This document shows, in pieces, positions 56,264-64,000 of a stretch of 64,000 bases of DNA (within the stretch, counting starts at the first letter, position 1; every line of letters starts with the position of its first letter). The position numbers and the translations under genes were made by a program. The DNA lies in the NCBI GenBank assembly GCA_002389665.1, contig DGNO01000004.1:361513-425512 (forward strand), read 5' to 3'. The stretch comes from Rhodobiaceae bacterium UBA4490. Lineage in GTDB: Bacteria; Pseudomonadota; Alphaproteobacteria; Parvibaculales; Parvibaculaceae. A model generated the notes under the pieces. The model did no database searches and was not told the origin of the DNA. It worked only from the letters and a program-made list of their open reading frames with translations.

Positions 56264-56590
56264 ATGATTGCCATGGTCAGGCTAACCTCTAGAATCGTTA
56301 TGATCAGCATTTTGCTCAGCCTGCTTTCGCTGGCTAGCGCGCATGATGTGATTCTTGACGGAACGACGCAGGGCTTGAGCGCCAGTGGCGAAAGTGTTGA
56401 CCACAGCAATGATGCGCCCGGTGCCGATAAATGCGAAGTCTGCCACATTTTCCAGCACATGGACGTGCCGGCCCCGCAGCTTGCGCGGGCTTTTTTCGGT
56501 GAAGCCTGCGTATCCCCAGGTCGTGCAGCTGATGCTGAAAGCCTTGCCCACACTCCCGATGGGCCACCTCCTCAAGATTTGATCGCCTGA
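56264..56590 (+). CDS. Small exported protein at the head of the czc operon, CzcI-like by position
   Basis: The product has 108 residues from ATG 56264; ATG 56276 is an alternative. A signal peptide ends near LASAHD at about 27. The mature part has a CEVCHIFQHMD motif, two Cys and two His in 11 residues, that could bind metal, and a Pro/Ala/Asp-rich C-terminus with one more Cys. In Cupriavidus a small exported protein, CzcI, precedes czcC. Position and size fit that role, but sequence similarity cannot be judged here. It lies 56 bases before the czcC-like gene. Confidence 0.6.
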   Translation: MIAMVRLTSRIVMISILLSLLSLASAHDVILDGTTQGLSASGESVDHSNDAPGADKCEVCHIFQHMDVPAPQLARAFFGEACVSPGRAADAESLAHTPDGPPPQDLIA

Positions 56591-56646
56591 ATGCACTGCG
56601 CCCCACGCTGGGCGCTCTGAGATATCTTTCTATCTACAGGTGATCC

Positions 56647-57939
56647 ATGAAAGCCAGTACCCGCTTATTGCGGCAGGGGCTGCTTGGCGCGTGTCTGCTC
56701 TCTGCGCAGACAGTTCCCGCGCTTGCCGCTGACCCCATCACTCTCTCTGAAGCCGTCCGAATTGCCCTCACTCAGAACCTCTCTGTTGAAAGAGCGGCAC
56801 AGGGACTTGAGGAGCGCAAAGCCCTCTCCCAGCAAGCCGCCGTGTCCCCCAACCCCGAAATCGGGGCAGAGGCGGAAAACATTCTCGGCTCCGGCCCTTA
56901 TGAGGGCCTGGACGAAGCTGATTTTACCGTAAGCCTGTCCCAGCGCATCGAGATTGGCGGTAAACGCGCGGCGCGCGTGAAAGCGGCACAACAAGCCGAA
57001 GCCGTATCGCAAGCGGCCCGGGACGCAACCGAACGGGCCCTCCAGAAAGATGTCTCGATTGCCTTCAATCACCTGCTTGCCGCCCAGGAACAGGTAAAAG
57101 CCGCCAAAGAAGCAGCGGAGGCCATCAAGCGTCTCTTGCCTGCCTTGCGCGAAAAGGTGGAACGGGGCGCATCTTCAGAAGCAGACTTGAACCGGGGACA
57201 GCTCGCGCTCGATCTGGCCGAAATCCGGTTATCGAACAGCGAGACACAATTGCGCACAGCGCAGCAGGCGCTTCTGGCCCTGTGGTCCGAGCCTGCCTAC
57301 CGTCCCGTAGAGGCGGCCGGGACCTTTGGCGTGCCTGACAGTAATCTACCGTCTTTTGAAGAACTGAATACGCGTCTTGAAGAAAACCCCCTGCTTGAGA
57401 GTAGACGCGCGGAAGTCGAGCAGCGCCGGGCCACGTTCGACCTTGAACGGGCAAAGGCCGTACCGGATCCCACTATCAGTGCCGGCACGAGGTATTTCAA
57501 TGCGACGGATGAAAGCGCTTTTCTGGTTTCCTTCTCGATCCCTCTCACCGTTTTTGACCGGAACAGAGGCAATATCGATGCAGCTGCGAGCCGCATTACC
57601 CAGGCTGATCTTGGCGCACGGCTTTCTCATGCAGAGTTGAGCCGGAAACTGCAGGAAGCCTATCAGGCCTATACCGGCCGGTGTGGTGAAGCGGAACGCC
57701 TGCACCGCTCTGTCCTGCCTGCCGCAGAGCAGACGTTTCGGACCATTCGCAACGGCTATATCCGGGGGCGCTTCGGCGTGCTCGATCTTCTAGGTGCTAC
57801 GCAAACGGAGATAGAAAGCGAAATTCAGGCTGTAGAGGCTGTGCTCGCTTGCCGCAATGCCGCTGCCGAAATCGCCGGGCTAACCGGTCTCGACCTTCTG
57901 AATACCGGCGCCGCATCCCGCCGCAAAGCCGGAGAGTAA
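56647..57939 (+). CDS. czcC: Outer membrane efflux protein (TolC family), CzcC-like
   Basis: The product has 430 residues from ATG 56647. A signal peptide ends at about 28 (PALAADP). Two OEP repeats with long helical hairpins follow: LSEAVRIALTQNLSVERAAQGLEERKAL, and the second half starting ELNTRLEENPLLESRRAEVEQRRATFDLERAKAVPDPTISAG, the signature that distinguishes CzcC/CusC-type proteins. SFSIPLTVFDRNRGNIDAA is also typical. It forms the trimeric outer membrane channel of the CzcCBA efflux system. Confidence 0.92.
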   Translation: MKASTRLLRQGLLGACLLSAQTVPALAADPITLSEAVRIALTQNLSVERAAQGLEERKALSQQAAVSPNPEIGAEAENILGSGPYEGLDEADFTVSLSQRIEIGGKRAARVKAAQQAEAVSQAARDATERALQKDVSIAFNHLLAAQEQVKAAKEAAEAIKRLLPALREKVERGASSEADLNRGQLALDLAEIRLSNSETQLRTAQQALLALWSEPAYRPVEAAGTFGVPDSNLPSFEELNTRLEENPLLESRRAEVEQRRATFDLERAKAVPDPTISAGTRYFNATDESAFLVSFSIPLTVFDRNRGNIDAAASRITQADLGARLSHAELSRKLQEAYQAYTGRCGEAERLHRSVLPAAEQTFRTIRNGYIRGRFGVLDLLGATQTEIESEIQAVEAVLACRNAAAEIAGLTGLDLLNTGAASRRKAGE

Positions 57940-57944
57940 TTGAC

Positions 57945-58916
57945 ATGAAAAATACCACCCCAAAGAAGATGTTCCTGTTCCTCAGCGTTCTGCTCCTTCT
58001 TGCCGCTCCAGCCTACGCCAGCGGGCCACACGAAGAAGATGACCACCACGAGAATGAGGAGCATGAAGAAGAGCACAAAGAAGGAGAGCATGAGGAAGGA
58101 ACAATCCATCTCTCCGCCGATCAACTCGGAACGGCGGAACTGGGCATCCGCAAGGCCCAGGCCGGGACGATCACTCCCTCGCTGAATGTATTTGGCCTTA
58201 TCCGCCCCAATCAGGAGAAACTGGTTCACATCGTGCCGCGATTTTCCGGGGTTGTGCTGGATGTAAAAAAGCGCCTCGGTGAGGTAGTTGAAAAAGGCGA
58301 CGCACTGGCTGTCATGGAAAGCAATGAAAGCCTGCGCGCCTATACCCTGCGCGCGCCAAGCAGCGGGCAGATCGTACAATGGAATGTTGCGCCAGGCCAA
58401 TATGCGGGCACCAGCGACACCTTGATGGTGATTGCCGACCTCGGTTCAGTCTGGCTTGATCTTCAGATCCACACGCATGATGCTGATCTCATACGGGAGG
58501 GGCAGACCGTCACCTTCGAAGGGCGCGTGGATGACAAGCCCGTTACATCGGAAATCGGCTACGTATCGCCAATTGCCGCGCAGGACACACAAAGCCTGTT
58601 AGCGCGCGCTGTTATTCCAAATGTTGAAGGCCATCTCAAGCCAGGTCTTTATGTCACCGCCAAGGTAAGCTTGCAGCCTGTCGAGGCTTCCGTCGTGATT
58701 GCCCGCAGTGCCGTCCAATATGAGGGGGCTGACCCCATCATATATGTGCCTGCCGGAGCGGGAGAGTTCGAGGAGCGCCGGATCACACTCGGCCAGGCGG
58801 ACGACACCCATGTAGAACTTCTTGATGGTTTGGCACCTGGCGAGCCTTATGTCGCGGACAACGCGTTCATTCTCAAAGCCGAGGCGGGCAAAAATGCCGC
58901 CTCCCATTCGCATTAA
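57945..58916 (+). CDS. czcB: Periplasmic adaptor of heavy-metal RND efflux, CzcB-like, with His/Glu-rich N-terminus
   Basis: The product has 323 residues from ATG 57945, five bases after the czcC-like stop. The signal peptide is about 1-24. Residues 25-52 are almost only His, Glu and Asp, a likely metal-collecting stretch. The adaptor core follows: VHIVPRFSGVVLDVKKRLGEVVEKGDALAVME (lipoyl half), TLRAPSSGQIVQWNVAPGQYA (second half), then the beta-barrel and membrane-proximal domains. It is shorter than typical CzcB (about 400-520) and ends in a short His tail (SHSH). Confidence 0.92.
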   Translation: MKNTTPKKMFLFLSVLLLLAAPAYASGPHEEDDHHENEEHEEEHKEGEHEEGTIHLSADQLGTAELGIRKAQAGTITPSLNVFGLIRPNQEKLVHIVPRFSGVVLDVKKRLGEVVEKGDALAVMESNESLRAYTLRAPSSGQIVQWNVAPGQYAGTSDTLMVIADLGSVWLDLQIHTHDADLIREGQTVTFEGRVDDKPVTSEIGYVSPIAAQDTQSLLARAVIPNVEGHLKPGLYVTAKVSLQPVEASVVIARSAVQYEGADPIIYVPAGAGEFEERRITLGQADDTHVELLDGLAPGEPYVADNAFILKAEAGKNAASHSH

Positions 58917-58927
58917 GGGAGGCGCGC

Positions 58928-61900
58928 ATGATTTCCCGTATCGTTTCCTTCTGTGTGGCACATCGCTGGCTGGTCCTGTTGACCACAGCATTTGTCGCCG
59001 CCTTCGGCATTTACAACTTCACACGCCTGCCCATCGATGCCGTGCCGGATATCACGAATATCCAGGTGCAGATAAATTCCGCCGCTCCCGGCTATTCCCC
59101 CGTGGAGGTGGAACAGCGCGTGACCTTCCCACTTGAAACGGCAATGGGCGGCCTTCCGGGGCTGGATTACACAAGGTCTCTTTCCCGCTACGGCCTTTCC
59201 CAGATTACCGTCGTCTTTGAAGACGGGACGGATATATACCGCGCACGTCAATTGATAGGCGAGCGTATTCAGGCCGTATCAGGCGAACTTCCTGCCGATG
59301 TGGAAACCTCCATGGGGCCGATCTCCACCGGCCTGGGCGAAATCTACATGTACACGGTAGAGGCTGAACCTGGTGTGCTGACTGAAGAAGGCGTGCCTTA
59401 TACGCTGTCGGACCTCCGGGCGCTGCATGACTGGGTGGTGCGCCCGCAGCTGCGCACCGTAGGCGGTGTCGTCGAAGTCAATGCGATTGGCGGGTATGAG
59501 CGCCAGCTTCATATCGTGCCAGATCCTTATAAACTCACCTCATATAATCTCAGTTTCCACGACGTGGTGCGTGCGCTCGAACAGAATAATGTCAATGTCG
59601 GCGCAGGCTATATCGAGCGCAGCGGCGAGCAATATCTCATCCGTGTGCCGGGTCAGGCAGAAAAGGCGGATGAGTTTGCCGAAATCCTGCTCGGTACACA
59701 TAAAGGACGCCCCATCTATGTGCATGATGTGGCGGACGTTACGTTTGGCAAGGAACTACGTACCGGCGCAGCAACGCATAATGGCAAAGAAACGGTGCTG
59801 GGCACCGCGGTCATGCTGATCGGTGAAAACAGCCGGGACGTGGCGGCGGATGTCGGCACGAAGCTTGAATCCATACAAAAGAGCCTGCCGCCCGGCGTGA
59901 AGATCACCACGCTCTATGACCGAACCTCTCTGGTTCAAAAAACCATTGCCACGGTCCGCACCAATCTGGTGGAAGGCGCAGCCCTCGTCATTGTGGTGCT
60001 CTTCGTGTTGCTGCGCAATTTCCGTGCAGCACTCATTACGGCAGCGGTTATTCCCCTTTCCATGCTCATTACGGTGAGCGGCATGGTGGAATACAAGATC
60101 AGCGCGAACCTGATGAGCCTCGGCGCCATCGACTTCGGGCTAATTGTCGACGGTGCCGTTATCATTGTCGAAAACTGCCTGCGGCGGTTGTCGGACGAGC
60201 AGAAACGGTTCGGCCATACACTGAGCATGAAGGACCGCTTTGCTGTTGTGACGGACGCAACGCGGGAGGTGATGACACCGGCTATGTTCGGCTCGTTCAT
60301 TATTACGGTGGTCTATCTGCCCGTCCTCACCCTCACCGGCGTTGAAGGCAAGATGTTCACCCCCATGGCACTCACCGTCGTGATCGCGCTTCTCTCGGCC
60401 ATGGTGCTGGCACTCACCTTCGTGCCAGCTGCTATCGCCATCTTCATTCGCGGTGATGTGGTGGAGAAAGAGAGTCCTGTCATGCGCTGGGCGCAAAGGG
60501 GTTATGACCCGGCGCTTGGATGGGCGATGCGGCATCAGAAGGCCGTGGCGGCCGGAGCCGTCGTGCTTGTCGTTATCGCGGCGTTGGGTGCAACACGCTT
60601 TGGAACGGAATTCATTCCCCGCCTCGATGAGGGAGATGTCGCTGTCCAGGCGCTGCGTGCACCGGGCACCAGCCTCACCCAATCGGTTGAGATGCAGCAG
60701 AAAATCGAAAAGGCGTTGCTGGAACTGCCGGAGGTGCGGGAAGTCTTTGCAAGAACCGGCACGGCTGAAGTGGCAACAGATGCCATGCCCCCCAATATCT
60801 CCGACGGCTATGTCATGATTAAGCCGAGGGACGAATGGCCGGATCCCGGCAAGTCCAAAGAAACGCTGCTGGAAGAGATGGACGCGATCCTGGCAACGCT
60901 GCCCGGCAATAATTATGAAATCTCCCAGCCCATCGAACTGCGCTTCAATGAGCTGATTTCCGGCGTGCGCGCCGATCTCGGCATCAAAATCTACGGCGAT
61001 GACATGGACACGCTTCTGGCCTCGGCCAATGAAGTCGCAGCGGTCATGCGGCAGATCGAGGGCGCCTCGGGCATCAATGTGGAACAGGTTTCGGGCCTGC
61101 CGGTGCTGTCCATCGAGATCAAGCGGGACATGGCGGCCCGCTTCGGCCTCAATGTGGCGGATATTCAGGAGGTGGTGCGCGCCGCCACGGGAGGGGCACG
61201 CGCGGGCACATTTTATGAGGGAGATTGGCGCACACCCGTCATCGTCCGCCTGCCCGAGAATGTGCGGGAGGATATTGGCCGGTTGAGGGACCTGCCCATT
61301 CCCCTGCCGCCGGAGCATCAGGATGAAACGGCGCAACCTGTCTCCTATTCGCCGTTCGATGGGGCGATGCCGCGTGTCGTGCCGCTCCAGGCCGTGGCGG
61401 ATATCCGCCTCGTACCCGGCCCCAACCAGATAAGCAGGGAAAACAGCAAGCGCCGCATCACCGTTTCCGCCAACATCAGAGACAGGGACCTCGGCTCCTT
61501 TGTCGAGGAGGCACAAGCCGCCGTCGATGCCCAAGTAAGCCTGCCCCCCGGCTATTGGTTCGAATGGGGCGGGCAGTTCGAGCAACTCGTCTCGGCAGCG
61601 CAGCGGCTCAGCATCGTTGTTCCGGCGGCCCTGGTGCTCATCTTTGCGCTTCTTTTTGCCAGCCTTGGCAACGCAAAGGACGCGCTGCTCGTCTTCTCCG
61701 GCGTTCCCCTCGCCCTGACCGGCGGGCTGGCCGCCCTCGCCTTGCGGGGCCTGCCGCTTTCCATCTCGGCAGGGGTCGGCTTTATCGCGCTTTCCGGCGT
61801 TGCCGTGCTGAACGGCCTCGTCATCATCAGTTTCATCAAGAACCTGCGCCAGCAAGGCAAGGAGCTGGATGAAGCGATCTGGGAGGGTGCCGCCAAGCGG

Positions 61901-62092
61901 CTCCGCCCGGTGCTGATGACAGCGTTGGTTGCCTCGCTCGGCTTCGTGCCCATGGCGCTCGCCACAAGCGCAGGCGCCGAGGTTCAGCGTCCGCTTGCTA
62001 CCGTGGTGATCGGCGGGATCATCTCCTCGACGCTTCTCACGCTTCTCGTGCTCCCTGCCATCTACCGGCTGGCTCACGCCAGGGAAGCTTGA
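58928..62092 (+). CDS. czcA: Heavy-metal RND pump, CzcA type
   Basis: The product has 1054 residues. RND plan with 12 membrane helices and two periplasmic loops. The fourth helix carries SLGAIDFGLIVDGAVIIVENCLRRL, the DFG...D...EN proton-relay signature of the HME1 (CzcA) group that exports divalent Co, Zn and Cd. ETAMGGLPGLDYTRSLSRYGLSQITVVFEDGTDIY near the N-terminus and FGTEFIPRLDEGDVAVQAL in the middle are family blocks. It lacks the methionine set of CusA. It is 11 bases after czcB and ends before a terminator. Confidence 0.94.
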   Translation: MISRIVSFCVAHRWLVLLTTAFVAAFGIYNFTRLPIDAVPDITNIQVQINSAAPGYSPVEVEQRVTFPLETAMGGLPGLDYTRSLSRYGLSQITVVFEDGTDIYRARQLIGERIQAVSGELPADVETSMGPISTGLGEIYMYTVEAEPGVLTEEGVPYTLSDLRALHDWVVRPQLRTVGGVVEVNAIGGYERQLHIVPDPYKLTSYNLSFHDVVRALEQNNVNVGAGYIERSGEQYLIRVPGQAEKADEFAEILLGTHKGRPIYVHDVADVTFGKELRTGAATHNGKETVLGTAVMLIGENSRDVAADVGTKLESIQKSLPPGVKITTLYDRTSLVQKTIATVRTNLVEGAALVIVVLFVLLRNFRAALITAAVIPLSMLITVSGMVEYKISANLMSLGAIDFGLIVDGAVIIVENCLRRLSDEQKRFGHTLSMKDRFAVVTDATREVMTPAMFGSFIITVVYLPVLTLTGVEGKMFTPMALTVVIALLSAMVLALTFVPAAIAIFIRGDVVEKESPVMRWAQRGYDPALGWAMRHQKAVAAGAVVLVVIAALGATRFGTEFIPRLDEGDVAVQALRAPGTSLTQSVEMQQKIEKALLELPEVREVFARTGTAEVATDAMPPNISDGYVMIKPRDEWPDPGKSKETLLEEMDAILATLPGNNYEISQPIELRFNELISGVRADLGIKIYGDDMDTLLASANEVAAVMRQIEGASGINVEQVSGLPVLSIEIKRDMAARFGLNVADIQEVVRAATGGARAGTFYEGDWRTPVIVRLPENVREDIGRLRDLPIPLPPEHQDETAQPVSYSPFDGAMPRVVPLQAVADIRLVPGPNQISRENSKRRITVSANIRDRDLGSFVEEAQAAVDAQVSLPPGYWFEWGGQFEQLVSAAQRLSIVVPAALVLIFALLFASLGNAKDALLVFSGVPLALTGGLAALALRGLPLSISAGVGFIALSGVAVLNGLVIISFIKNLRQQGKELDEAIWEGAAKRLRPVLMTALVASLGFVPMALATSAGAEVQRPLATVVIGGIISSTLLTLLVLPAIYRLAHAREA

Positions 62093-62101
62093 GTGACTTA
62101 T

Positions 62102-62142
62102 GGGAGGGCTTGGTCAGCAAATCTCGCCCTCCCTTTCGCTTT
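62102..62142 (+). terminator. Terminator of the czc operon
   Basis: GGGAGGGC / GCCCTCCC with a 16-base loop, then TTTCGCTTT. It starts 10 bases after the pump stop codon. Confidence 0.7.
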
Positions 62143-62213
62143 GCGCGGCCGCTGACGAATAGCTAGCCCGTCTAAAGCCACTCAAAGCTCTAAGTGTATG
62201 ATTTTCCATGCGA

Positions 62214-62283
62214 TTGAATGAGTTTGAACGAGTTTGCATAGGTTCGCACTAGATCGCACGAGTTTGAACGAAATCGCACGAAA
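62214..62283 (+). repeat. Right array of phased 10-bp repeats
   Basis: Seven consecutive units, among them TTGAATGAGT, TTGAACGAGT, TTGCATAGGT, TCGCACGAGT and TCGCACGAAA. Phase and direction are the same as in the array at 56073-56152. The two arrays bracket the czc genes. Confidence 0.7.
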
Positions 62284-62426
62284 TTACCCTGTCGTTTCGG
62301 GGGCAGGATATGGCAGGTGGGCCCACCCGCCGCCGCTGGGGCGGCCTCCTGCTTATTCGCGCGGCTGCGCCGCGCTCAACGTTGTTGATCATTCGTTCTT
62401 CCCGGAGACACGTGTTCGACCAAGTT

Positions 62427-64000
62427 CTAGGTTCCGTGACCTTCAGCTCTGCCGCCATGCCAGAGCGTATAGATTGACGGGATGACAATGAGCGCCAGTG
62501 CCGTGGCGCTTAAAATGCCGCCGATCATAGGTGCGGCGATCGGCGCCATGACTTCGGTTCCCGTGCCGTTAAAGAGCATGACCGGTAGAAGCCCGGCTAT
62601 AACCGTCAGGAAGGTCATGACAATCGGGCGTAATCGCCGCAACGCGCCCTGGCGGATGGCGTTTTCCACCTCTTCGCGTGATGGGGTGCGGTCTTCGTTC
62701 AACGCGAGTTCGCGCAAGGCCTTCAGCTCCTGCCTCAGATACATGATCATCAGCACGCCGACCTCGATGGCGACACCTGCCAGCGCAATGAACCCGACCG
62801 CCACGGCGACGGAGAGGTTGTATCCCAGAAGATCGATCAGCCATAAGCTGCCCACCAAGGCGAAGGGCAAGGTGCCCATGATGATCAGCACGTCCCGGAT
62901 ATCCTTGAAGGCAAAATAAAGCAGCATGGCGATGATGAGCACCATGACGGGCCCCAGCAGTATCAGCCGTTCTTGTGCCCGCAAGAGATATTCATATTGC
63001 CCGGACCAGGAGATGGAATATCCGGCAGGCAGGTCGAGCGCGCCGGCAACCGCCTGCTTTGCGTCCGTCACATATGAGCCGATGTCGCGGCCGGCAATAT
63101 CCACATAAATCCAGCCGTTGAGCCGGGCATTCTCGCTGCGAATCATGCTCGGGCCTTCGGCGATGCGAATATCGGCGACCTGCCCGAGCGGAATATGCGC
63201 GCCGGCCTCCGTGACGACGGGAAGCAGCCGCAAGGCGGCAGGCGTTTGCCGCGCCTCTTGAGGATAGCGCAGGCTGATCGGAAACCGCTCGAGCCCTTCC
63301 ACGCTTTCCCCGAGCACCATGCCGCCGATGGCGGTGCGTATGACATCATGGACGTCTGCAATGTTCAGCCCGAGGCGCGCTGCTTTTTCCCGGTCGATAT
63401 CTATATCGACGAACCGCCCGCCCGTTACCCGTTCGGCATAAACGGACGAGGTTCCTTCCACGGTCTCCAGGATGGTCTCGATCTTGCCGCCGATTCTGTC
63501 GATGACGCCAAGGTCGGGTCCGGCAACCTTGATGCCGACGGGCGTTTTGATGCCGGTGGCGAGCATGTCCAGCCGGTTCTTGATGGGCATGATCCAGACA
63601 TTTGTCAGCCCCGGAATATCTACCGTCCGGTTGAGTTCTGCCTTGAGCTTTTCGGGCGTCATGCCTTCGCGCCACTGATCGCGGGGCTTGAGCTGGATGA
63701 CTGTCTCGATCATGGAGAGCGGGGCAGGGTCCGTTGCCGTATCGGCCCGCCCAGCCTTGCCGTGAACGCTTTCCACCTCCGGTACCGTCTTGATCAGCTT
63801 ATTGGTCTGATGCAGCAGATAGGACATCGTGCTGGCGGAGGCGCCCGGAAAGGCGCTGGGCATGTAGAGAAGGTCGCCTTCGTCGAGTTCCGGCATGAAC
63901 TCCGATCCTACCCGTGAAAGCGGCAGGGCGGCACTGAGAAGCAATACCCCTGCCGCTGCCAGAACGATAAGCGGTCTGCCCACGGCAAAATTTATCAGGG
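62427..64000 (-). CDS. cusA: Copper/silver RND pump CusA, C-terminal half (5' end outside window)
   Basis: The frame is open to the right edge, and 523 residues are visible. PELDEGDLLYMPSAFPG starts the second periplasmic loop. Counting from the GTG at 63983, Met41, Met91 and Met140 have spacings of 50 and 49, the same as Met573, Met623 and Met672 of E. coli CusA, which bind Cu(I) or Ag(I). GVAIEVGVLMIMYLRQELKAL and the C-terminal helices complete the HME4 pattern. It faces the CzcA pump tail to tail, so the two systems are separately controlled. Confidence 0.92.
   Translation of the reverse strand, partial: LINFAVGRPLIVLAAAGVLLLSAALPLSRVGSEFMPELDEGDLLYMPSAFPGASASTMSYLLHQTNKLIKTVPEVESVHGKAGRADTATDPAPLSMIETVIQLKPRDQWREGMTPEKLKAELNRTVDIPGLTNVWIMPIKNRLDMLATGIKTPVGIKVAGPDLGVIDRIGGKIETILETVEGTSSVYAERVTGGRFVDIDIDREKAARLGLNIADVHDVIRTAIGGMVLGESVEGLERFPISLRYPQEARQTPAALRLLPVVTEAGAHIPLGQVADIRIAEGPSMIRSENARLNGWIYVDIAGRDIGSYVTDAKQAVAGALDLPAGYSISWSGQYEYLLRAQERLILLGPVMVLIIAMLLYFAFKDIRDVLIIMGTLPFALVGSLWLIDLLGYNLSVAVAVGFIALAGVAIEVGVLMIMYLRQELKALRELALNEDRTPSREEVENAIRQGALRRLRPIVMTFLTVIAGLLPVMLFNGTGTEVMAPIAAPMIGGILSATALALIVIPSIYTLWHGGRAEGHGT

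Larger units (their letters stand above)
62093..62426. other. Intergenic region between the two convergent pump genes
   Basis: This 334-bp stretch has no gene. It contains the czc terminator (62102-62137), the right decanucleotide array (62214-62283) and a GC-rich tail. Confidence 0.5.

Noticed and set aside
60140..62077. 645-codon minus-strand frame opposite the CzcA pump
   Set aside because: Antisense shadow of a strongly conserved RND gene; no RBS and no family features.

Overview
The window is about 60% GC chromosomal DNA from an alphaproteobacterium. Evidence for this is the acnA/DUF1223 block facing ccmABCDG, the DUF2794, DUF3422, DUF4345 and IalB-family genes, a RepC-type replication protein, and a dispersed palindromic repeat typical of the class. 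The genus cannot be fixed from sequence alone; a Parvibaculales- or Hyphomicrobiales-like host is a guess.

Layout. 1-3.1 kb: lysine/alanine-rich histone-H1-like coding segments, yciB, a NUDIX hydrolase, and a MarR regulator with a lysine-rich tail. 3.1-7.4 kb: ccmA, ccmB, ccmC, ccmD and ccmG (cytochrome c maturation), all on the minus strand behind an enoyl-CoA hydratase. 7.8-12.1 kb: an aconitase whose reading frame carries a 216-codon H1-like N-terminal extension, then a DUF1223 protein. 12.1-16.9 kb: a Gld-type ABC exporter with GldG-like and DUF4340 partners. 17-30 kb: two SDR enzymes, a probable structured RNA, DUF2794, GST, BI-1/YccA, a MarR plus Acg-type nitroreductase pair, the ybbP-ybbA/tesA cluster, aldo/keto reductase, thpR, LMW phosphatase, phhB and a YjfB-like protein. 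30-51.7 kb: a MarR-controlled membrane protein with matching operators, transporters and hydrolases (one SGNH protein lacks its catalytic residues), two related secreted repeat proteins in tandem, TrmH and RlmN RNA methyltransferases, MOSC, DUF3422, argG, ppa, folD, yggU and yggT.

From tRNA-Ala(CGC) at 51.8 kb onward the window is accessory. It holds a RepC-like initiator without ParAB, small plasmid-type genes, and a large serine recombinase of visibly lower GC. Next comes a czcI-like/czcC/czcB/czcA heavy-metal efflux operon, flanked on both sides by phased 10-bp direct repeats. Facing it at the right edge is the C-terminal half of a CusA-type Cu/Ag pump. Together these look like a mobile or formerly mobile metal-resistance island.

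The most unusual observations are: (1) the in-frame H1-like/aconitase fusion, with related Lys/Ala-rich tails at three nearby loci; (2) the decanucleotide arrays around the czc cassette; (3) the tandem secreted repeat proteins, which look like matrix or amyloid-type surface proteins; (4) two MarR operator systems that can be read directly from palindromes placed inside near-consensus promoters, one of them apparently leaderless; (5) a structured RNA candidate near 18.0 kb.
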